Of a DNA stretch of 64,000 bases, positions 59,530 to 64,000 are shown piece after piece. Every line of letters starts with the position of its first letter. Position 1 is the first letter of the stretch. Position numbers and translations under genes: made by a program. Location: positions 1 to 64,000 of the forward strand of contig NZ_BCRD01000004.1 of the NCBI RefSeq assembly GCF_001552415.1. The letters run 5' to 3'. Source of the DNA: Corynebacterium xerosis NBRC 16721 = ATCC 373 (GTDB taxonomy: Bacteria; Actinomycetota; Actinomycetes; Mycobacteriales; Mycobacteriaceae). The notes under the pieces are model-generated. The model saw nothing but the letters and a program-made list of their open reading frames with translations, searched no databases and was not told where the DNA came from.

Positions 59530-60198
59530 TTATTGCTTTTGTCGGGGGCGGGTGCCGGGGTGCGGGGAACCGGCGGAATCCAGTCCGAGGTTCCGGATCT
59601 GGGTGTGCACGACGTGCGTCCACAGGTGATCCGCCGGGTCCGCCGTGCCGACGAAATGCCCGCCGAGCTCGAGGGTCAGCGCGCCGATCATCTGCGACAA
59701 CGCCGCGAACACGGGGGCAGCGCGGTCGCCGCCGACGGGGGCGAGCTGCGCCGCCAACGCGGCCTCGACGGGGGACGCCGGGGTGGCGGGGGCGAGGTCG
59801 AGGAAGCAGCGGGCCACGCGCTCGGCCAGGGGGATCGTCTCCGGGGGCGCTGCGTAATCGGGGATCGGGGTGCCGTAGATCAGCTGGAAATCATGCGGGG
59901 ATTCCCGTGCCCACTCCCGGAGTTCATTGGCCCGGCGCAGCCACGTTTCGGCGGGGGAAGGGACGTCGACGGCCTCGAGGCGGGCGGCCAAGTCGGCGTA
60001 GCTCTCCTCGATCAGTGCCGTGAGCAGGGCTGCCTTGCTGGGGTAATAGCGGTAGACCGCCGATGACGCCATGCCCAGTTCTCGCGTGATCGCGCGCATG
60101 GACAGTGCGACGGGGCCGACCTCGGCCAGATGCTTCCGGCCGATCGTGCGGATGTCCTTCTCCAGCTTGAGCCGGTTGAGCTCGCGTTTTCCCGTCAT
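59530..60198 (-). CDS. TetR-family transcriptional repressor
   Basis: 222 residues. The N-terminal helix-turn-helix is ALSMRAITRELGMASSAVYRYYPSKAALLTALIEESYADLAARL. The C-terminal domain (WARESPHDFQLIYGTPIPDYAAPPET) is of the WHG/TetR_C_33 type. It is divergent from a membrane protein gene across a paired operator (60233-60266) and probably represses it together with itself. The start is ATG 60198. The ligand is unknown. Confidence 0.88.
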   Translation of the reverse strand: MTGKRELNRLKLEKDIRTIGRKHLAEVGPVALSMRAITRELGMASSAVYRYYPSKAALLTALIEESYADLAARLEAVDVPSPAETWLRRANELREWARESPHDFQLIYGTPIPDYAAPPETIPLAERVARCFLDLAPATPASPVEAALAAQLAPVGGDRAAPVFAALSQMIGALTLELGGHFVGTADPADHLWTHVVHTQIRNLGLDSAGSPHPGTRPRQKQ

Positions 60199-60232
60199 GG
60201 TGCCAGTCTTGCATGAAATTCCCGCAAAAAGC

Positions 60233-60266
60233 GAGCACTGCTCTTGTGAAAGTGAGAGCAGTGCTC
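60233..60266. promoter_or_regulatory. Paired TetR operators
   Basis: GAGCACTGCTCT (60233-60244) and AGAGCAGTGCTC (60255-60266) form a perfect 12-bp inverted repeat with a 10-bp spacer. Each half, GAGCA(C/G)TGCTC, is itself nearly palindromic, so two repressor dimers could bind on faces two turns apart. Confidence 0.65.
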
Positions 60267-60367
60267 TACATTGGGCGGTGAAAGAAAGGGCGGTGCTCGC
60301 GTTTCCGAGAACGGTCGCCGCATCGCTCCAGGATTCGGCCCCCGGTTGGCGAATGAAGGAGAAGGCG

Positions 60368-61042
60368 ATGGCACATCTGAACGGAATCGAGATGGGTGCG
60401 GTCCGGAAGCGTGCGCCCGAGGCATTCGCGGTGGCGGGAGGCGCGCTGCTGGCGGCGTTTCCCCTGATCCGCCCGTGGGGCGACAAGGCCGGTGGCCCGG
60501 CGGACATGGTGGACGCGTTCGCGTCGCCGATGTGGGTTGCCGCGCATGTGGCGGGCATGGGCGGGTTCGTGTTCCTGGCCGCGGCGGTGGTGGCGTGGCG
60601 GCGGCGCCACGGTGCGAATGCGGGCGGGATTCCATGGTGGGTGGCCTCGGGTGTCGCGCTGATGCTGCCGTTCTTCGGTGCGGAGACATTCGGGCTGCAC
60701 GTCATTGCCGGCAGCGCGCCGCAGGGTCAGGCGATCGCCGCGGCCAACGCCATTCGCGAGGGCACCGTGCAGTTGACCATGTTCGCCGCGGGCTTGTTGC
60801 TCATCGCCGTCGGCGCAGTCCTGCTCGCCCGCCGAGATCGTTCGGCCATGCTTCTCTCCTTCGCACTGGTCACGTACCTGCCGCAGTTCTTCGTCGCGCC
60901 GCAGCTCCGGGTCGCGCATGGCGTGGTCCTGTTCGCGGGCGCCGCATGGTGGGCGTGGTCGCTGGTCCGGACCCCGCGGCCGGCTCTGGCGCCGCCGCAG
61001 AATTCGATGGTGGGGGAGGCGATGTTGCTGACACGGCAATAA
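60368..61042 (+). CDS. Six-helix membrane protein under TetR control
   Basis: 224 residues with about six hydrophobic segments: [90 protein letters not shown] and [18 protein letters not shown]. Histidines lie near the membrane (AAHVAG, GLHVIAG, RVAHGVV), hinting at metal or haem contact; this is inference. I do not recognise the family. ATG 60368 has AAGGAG six bases upstream; an in-frame ATG at 60353 overlaps that site. It is probably co-transcribed with the flavin enzyme downstream. Confidence 0.7.
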   Translation: MAHLNGIEMGAVRKRAPEAFAVAGGALLAAFPLIRPWGDKAGGPADMVDAFASPMWVAAHVAGMGGFVFLAAAVVAWRRRHGANAGGIPWWVASGVALMLPFFGAETFGLHVIAGSAPQGQAIAAANAIREGTVQLTMFAAGLLLIAVGAVLLARRDRSAMLLSFALVTYLPQFFVAPQLRVAHGVVLFAGAAWWAWSLVRTPRPALAPPQNSMVGEAMLLTRQ

Positions 61043-61103
61043 ATATCGGTTCCGCCGCGTTGTGCGGAGAAGGAAGCTTGCCCCCGATCTGCAAGGAGCG
61101 ACC

Positions 61104-62093
61104 ATGATCCGCACCGAGACCATCCTCGACCTGGCCACCATCGGCGGGAAGCAGACCCACGCCGAAGCCCTGCAGGGTTCCATCGCGTTGGCGCAGACCG
61201 CCGAGAAGGCCGGGTACGAGCGGATTTGGTACGCGGAGCACCACAACATGCCGACCATCGCGTCGTCGGCGCCGGCCGTGCTCATCGCGGCGATCGCCGC
61301 TCGGACGGAAAAGATCAAGCTCGGTTCGGGTGGCGTGATGCTGCCCAACCACTCCCCGCTGACGATCGCCGAGCAGTTCGGCACCCTCGCGAACCTCCAC
61401 CCCGGCCGCATCGAGCTGGGGCTGGGCCGCGCGCCGGGCACGGACCAGCGCACCATGCGCGCACTGCGCCGCGATCCGCGATCCGCCGACTCTTTCCCGC
61501 AGGACGTCCAGGAGCTGCAGGGGTACCTCGGCGACGAAACCCTCATCCCCGGCATCAACGCGATCCCCGGCAAGGGGACGAACGTGCCGCTGTACATCCT
61601 CGGGTCGTCGCTGTTCGGTGCGCAGCTCGCGGCGGCACTCGGCCTTCCCTACGCCTTCGCCTCCCACTTCGCGCCCGATGCGATGCTGCAGGCGATGGAG
61701 GTCTACCGCGAGAACTTCAAGCCGTCCGAGGTGCTGTCGGAACCACACGCCTTCGCCACGATGAACGTCATCGCCGCGGATGACGAAGATGACGCCGCCC
61801 GCCAGCTCATCGCAGTGCAGCGCGGCCTGGTCCGGTCGATGCTCGCGCGCGGTGACCAGCGACTCACCGATGAGGAGGCCGACATGCTCCTGGAGACCCC
61901 GCAGGGAATGAAGGTGAAGAACATGTTCGGGCACGTCGCCGTCGGCAAGCCGGAACGCGTCCGCGAGCAGATCGCCGAGTTCGGGCGGTTCTCCACCGCC
62001 GACGAGCTCATCGTCGTCCACCAGGCCACGCGGCTGGACGATCGTCTCCGCTCGGTCGAGCTCACCGCGCAGGCGCTGGGCCTGGGCGCCTGA
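61104..62093 (+). CDS. LLM-class flavin-dependent oxidoreductase
   Basis: 329-residue luciferase-like monooxygenase-fold protein of the MsnO8 type. Landmarks are [66 protein letters not shown] and the C-terminal [27 protein letters not shown]. It would use FMN or F420 cofactor with an unknown substrate. AAGGAGCG precedes ATG 61104. Placement 61 bp after the TetR-controlled membrane gene suggests joint expression. Confidence 0.85.
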   Translation: MIRTETILDLATIGGKQTHAEALQGSIALAQTAEKAGYERIWYAEHHNMPTIASSAPAVLIAAIAARTEKIKLGSGGVMLPNHSPLTIAEQFGTLANLHPGRIELGLGRAPGTDQRTMRALRRDPRSADSFPQDVQELQGYLGDETLIPGINAIPGKGTNVPLYILGSSLFGAQLAAALGLPYAFASHFAPDAMLQAMEVYRENFKPSEVLSEPHAFATMNVIAADDEDDAARQLIAVQRGLVRSMLARGDQRLTDEEADMLLETPQGMKVKNMFGHVAVGKPERVREQIAEFGRFSTADELIVVHQATRLDDRLRSVELTAQALGLGA

Positions 62094-62115
62094 CCGGGGC
62101 GCCTGACGGAAAAGC

Positions 62116-63213
62116 TCAGCGGACCCGCTTGCCGTAGGTCTCCGCGATCGCGGCGGCGGCGGCCTTCGCATGAGGGCCCAGGCCGGTGATGGTCGCGGAC
62201 CCCGGCCCCGCCCAATCGCCGTATCCCACCAGGTGCAGGCCCGGAACGGCGGGCGCGCGGCCATCGAGCAGCGACCGCACCGGCCCCAGCGCCGGGCGGA
62301 AGCCCGTGCACCAGATCAGGTGGTCGAAGCCGCCACCGCTGCCGTCGTCATCGCCACCACCGTCGCCATTCAGCTCGTCGAGCGAGTCGAACATCGGCGT
62401 CGCCCGCAGCCGTCCCTCATCGCGGGCGGCGAGCACCTCGGGCAGCATCACGATGTCCCCCAACTGCGAATCCGCCCCAGGATCCTCCTCGCCGCGCAAG
62501 ATCGCCAGCATCCGCTCCCGATTGCGGCGGAACAGCACCCGGCCGTCGACGTCATCGGGCATCCACTGCGGCTCGCGGCGCGTGAACCACGTGACCTCGG
62601 CGACGTCCGTCAGCTCCGCCGCGATCTGCGCCGCCGAATTCGCCCCGCCGACCACCGCCACTCTCGTTCCCCGAAACGGTTCCACACCCGGGTAATTCGC
62701 CGAATGCCACTGCTTGCCGACGAATCGTCCCGGCACCCGCGGCACGAACGGCGCGGACCACGTGCCGGTGGCGGCAACGACATGATCCGCGGTCCACGCC
62801 CGATCCTCCGACCGGACGAGGAACCGGCCGGCGTGGGATTCCGGGGTGGACGAGGCGTCGTCAAGCGAAGAATCGCCTGCCCCGCCCCGGAACTCGACCC
62901 GCGTGACGTGCACGGGGCGCTCGACGGGGATGTCGTAGCGGTCCTCGTACGCGCGCAGGTACTCGATGACGTGCGATGCCGGCGGGAACCCGTCGAACGG
63001 AGGCATCGGAATGCCCGGCAGGTTCGAGAACTCGGCGGTGGAAAACAGCGTCATCGACGGCCACACGTGCCGCCACGCGCCACCGGGACCGTCCTGATCG
63101 TCCAGGACCAGCACGTCGATGCCGGCGCGCAACAGGTAGCGGGCCGTGGCGAGTCCCGCCTGGCCGCCGCCGACGATGACCACCTGATGAGCGGGGGTCG
63201 AAGAGAGGGGCAT
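62116..63213 (-). CDS. FAD/NAD(P)-dependent monooxygenase-like oxidoreductase
   Basis: 365-residue flavoprotein. The FAD Rossmann motif is VVIVGGGQAGLATARYLL at residues 11-28, followed by GPGGAWRHVWPSMTLFS. A second Rossmann motif for NADPH is RVAVVGGANSAAQIAAEL. The C-terminal LIWCTGFRPALGPV and GLGPHAKAAAAAIAETYGKRV complete a flavin monooxygenase/thioredoxin-reductase-like fold. The substrate is unknown. TAGTGT lies six bases before the ATG, so it is probably leaderless. One motif copy encodes SLDDA. Confidence 0.85.
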   Translation of the reverse strand: MPLSSTPAHQVVIVGGGQAGLATARYLLRAGIDVLVLDDQDGPGGAWRHVWPSMTLFSTAEFSNLPGIPMPPFDGFPPASHVIEYLRAYEDRYDIPVERPVHVTRVEFRGGAGDSSLDDASSTPESHAGRFLVRSEDRAWTADHVVAATGTWSAPFVPRVPGRFVGKQWHSANYPGVEPFRGTRVAVVGGANSAAQIAAELTDVAEVTWFTRREPQWMPDDVDGRVLFRRNRERMLAILRGEEDPGADSQLGDIVMLPEVLAARDEGRLRATPMFDSLDELNGDGGGDDDGSGGGFDHLIWCTGFRPALGPVRSLLDGRAPAVPGLHLVGYGDWAGPGSATITGLGPHAKAAAAAIAETYGKRVR

Positions 63214-63219
63214 GCCCCC

Positions 63220-63225
63220 ACACTA
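63220..63225 (-). promoter_or_regulatory. -10 box for leaderless flavoprotein transcript
   Basis: TAGTGT on the minus strand, six bases (GGGGGC) before ATG 63213. Confidence 0.5.
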
Positions 63226-63409
63226 AATTGATGTTCGTCTAAATGGGCGATAGCGTTTGATGCCCACGGGGGGATACGGCGGCCGGCCGAGCATCCGCCG
63301 GTCACGACGGTCAAAGCCAGCCAACGTCAGCCCGCGCCAGCCCGCGCGGCGCCCCCGGTAAGACGGCGCGTCCCCTGCGCGCCCCCTGTCAGAAGGGACC
63401 CTCACCACC

Positions 63410-64000
63410 ATGACCCGCGCCACCAGCCCGGGCCGCGTCGAATGGGCCGACGCCGCCAAGGCGATCTCCATCATCGGCGTCTGCGTGCTCCACGCCATCA
63501 TCGCCGTGCCCGGCGGTGACCAGACCACGTGGAAAGCCGTCTACCAGGTGCTCGACCCGATCCGGATGCCGCTGTTCTTCATGGTGTCCGGGCTGTTCGC
63601 CCACCGCGTGATCACGCGCAGCCTGCCCGACCTGTTCTTCCGGCGCATCTGGTTCCTGCTGGTGCCGTACCTGGCGTTCAAGGGGCTGAACGCCGGGCTC
63701 CGCGAGATCGTCGACCCCGGCTACCAGACCATGCGCGAGTTCCTCCGCTCCGTCGTCGTCGGCGACCCGGGGCTGTGGTTCCTGTACGCGTTGATGGCGT
63801 TCAACCTCATTGCATGGTTGCTGCGGAAGGTGCCGCCGGCGCTGGTGGTGGCGTTGTCGTTCGTGCCGGGGCTGGCGTACGGAGCGCTGCGGCTCGACGA
63901 GTTCGAGACGTTCAACGAGATCAACCACATCGTCCTCTACCTGCCGGCGTTCATGATCGGCCTGCACGCTCGTCGGCTGTGGCTTCGGTTGGGCGAGGCC
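63410..64000 (+). CDS. Acyltransferase 3-family membrane protein, N-terminal part
   Basis: The first 197 residues of an acyltransferase-3/OpgC-type membrane protein; it continues past the window edge. The diagnostic start is RVEWADAAKAISIIGVCVLHAIIAVP with the conserved histidine, then MPLFFMVSGLFAHRVITRSLPDLFFRRIWFLLVPYLAF and WFLYALMAFNLIAWLL. Such enzymes O-acylate sugars or peptidoglycan on the outer side of the membrane. AAGGGA lies upstream of ATG 63410. Confidence 0.85.
   Translation, partial: MTRATSPGRVEWADAAKAISIIGVCVLHAIIAVPGGDQTTWKAVYQVLDPIRMPLFFMVSGLFAHRVITRSLPDLFFRRIWFLLVPYLAFKGLNAGLREIVDPGYQTMREFLRSVVVGDPGLWFLYALMAFNLIAWLLRKVPPALVVALSFVPGLAYGALRLDEFETFNEINHIVLYLPAFMIGLHARRLWLRLGEA

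Larger units (their letters stand above)
2734..62866. repeat. Dispersed motif GCTTNNCGACG, 38 exact copies
   Basis: First base of copies read on the plus strand as GCTTNNCGACG: 2734, 6562, 9999, 11191, 13630, 17341, 20458, 21895, 25545, 27368, 28424, 34261, 35263, 36891, 51300, 52441, 53438, 55025. Read as CGTCGNNAAGC: 5373, 7464, 11907, 12899, 15102, 17653, 22850, 25782, 25848, 28783, 35245, 36920, 37473, 39748, 41807, 48836, 52462, 54279, 58822, 62856. The central NN is GA 18 times, TA 7, TG 7, CA 4, GT 1 and CG 1. Twenty-two copies are in spacers or overlap stops and 16 are inside genes. Many are followed by NCC, and long forms continue toward GGCCCGCGCCCACG. Confidence 0.9.

Noticed and set aside
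2734..62866. Reading the dispersed motif as a KOPS-type segregation signal
   Set aside because: Copies are split 18 to 20 between strands with no run of one orientation, whereas KOPS is strongly strand-biased.
2734..62866. Reading the dispersed motif as a by-product of common L-D-D or V-V-K peptides
   Set aside because: More than half of the copies are non-coding or overlap stops, and coding copies use at least three reading frames with different amino acids.

Overview
This window comes from a high-GC actinobacterium of the order Mycobacteriales, most likely a Corynebacterium with very GC-rich DNA. The evidence is a complete arabinogalactan assembly set (emb arabinosyltransferase, aftA, dprE1, dprE2, glfT1, glfT2, wzm/wzt and the GtrA-like gene equivalent to mycobacterial Rv3789), a single emb gene as in corynebacteria, an hmuTUV-hmuO haem system with a DtxR-like site, TANNNT -10 boxes and many apparently leaderless starts. 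No phage, insertion sequence, CRISPR array or rRNA was seen.

Layout. 0-8 kb: an edge-truncated gene, a large-subunit catalase, a ROK regulator with an HPP membrane protein, an S4 protein, a VOC protein and an isocitrate/isopropylmalate-type dehydrogenase. 8-12.9 kb: haem-iron acquisition, with a divergent lipoprotein facing hmuTUV-hmuO. 12.9-21.8 kb: nucleoside salvage (sugar-phosphate mutase, deoC, deoA, cdd, nupC and a SorC/DeoR-type regulator), interrupted by an AbiEi/nuclease-like gene bracketed by hairpins. 22-28.7 kb: M13 peptidase, a secreted protein coupled to a PrsW-like protease, GH25 lysozyme and a NUDIX-LOG fusion. 28.8-48.4 kb: the arabinogalactan locus, split by an accessory block (36.9-40.4 kb) that holds a second hairpin-bracketed AbiEi/DUF559-type gene. 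48.5-64 kb: three tRNAs, pirin, a cell-envelope block (two Gly/Pro-rich membrane proteins around four tandem secreted paralogues, then two beta-lactamase-fold lipoproteins), an aromatic/histidinol-phosphate-type aminotransferase, a TetR unit, two flavoenzymes and a truncated acyltransferase.

Two signals are not explained by ordinary genes. First, an 11-bp motif, GCTTNNCGACG, occurs 38 times on both strands, where about one is expected from base composition. It sits in spacers, as inverted pairs that form gene-end hairpins, across stop codons, and inside genes, where it is often spelled with CTT and CGA codons. Its behaviour resembles DNA-uptake sequences of Neisseria and Haemophilus, but the function is unproven. 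Second, each of the two AbiEi/nuclease-domain genes is bracketed by its own pair of same-orientation imperfect palindromes. Base changes between the copies compensate within the stems, which suggests a mobile cassette or a protein-plus-cognate-hairpin system.

All product names rest on reading translated motifs and gene order. No database search was possible.
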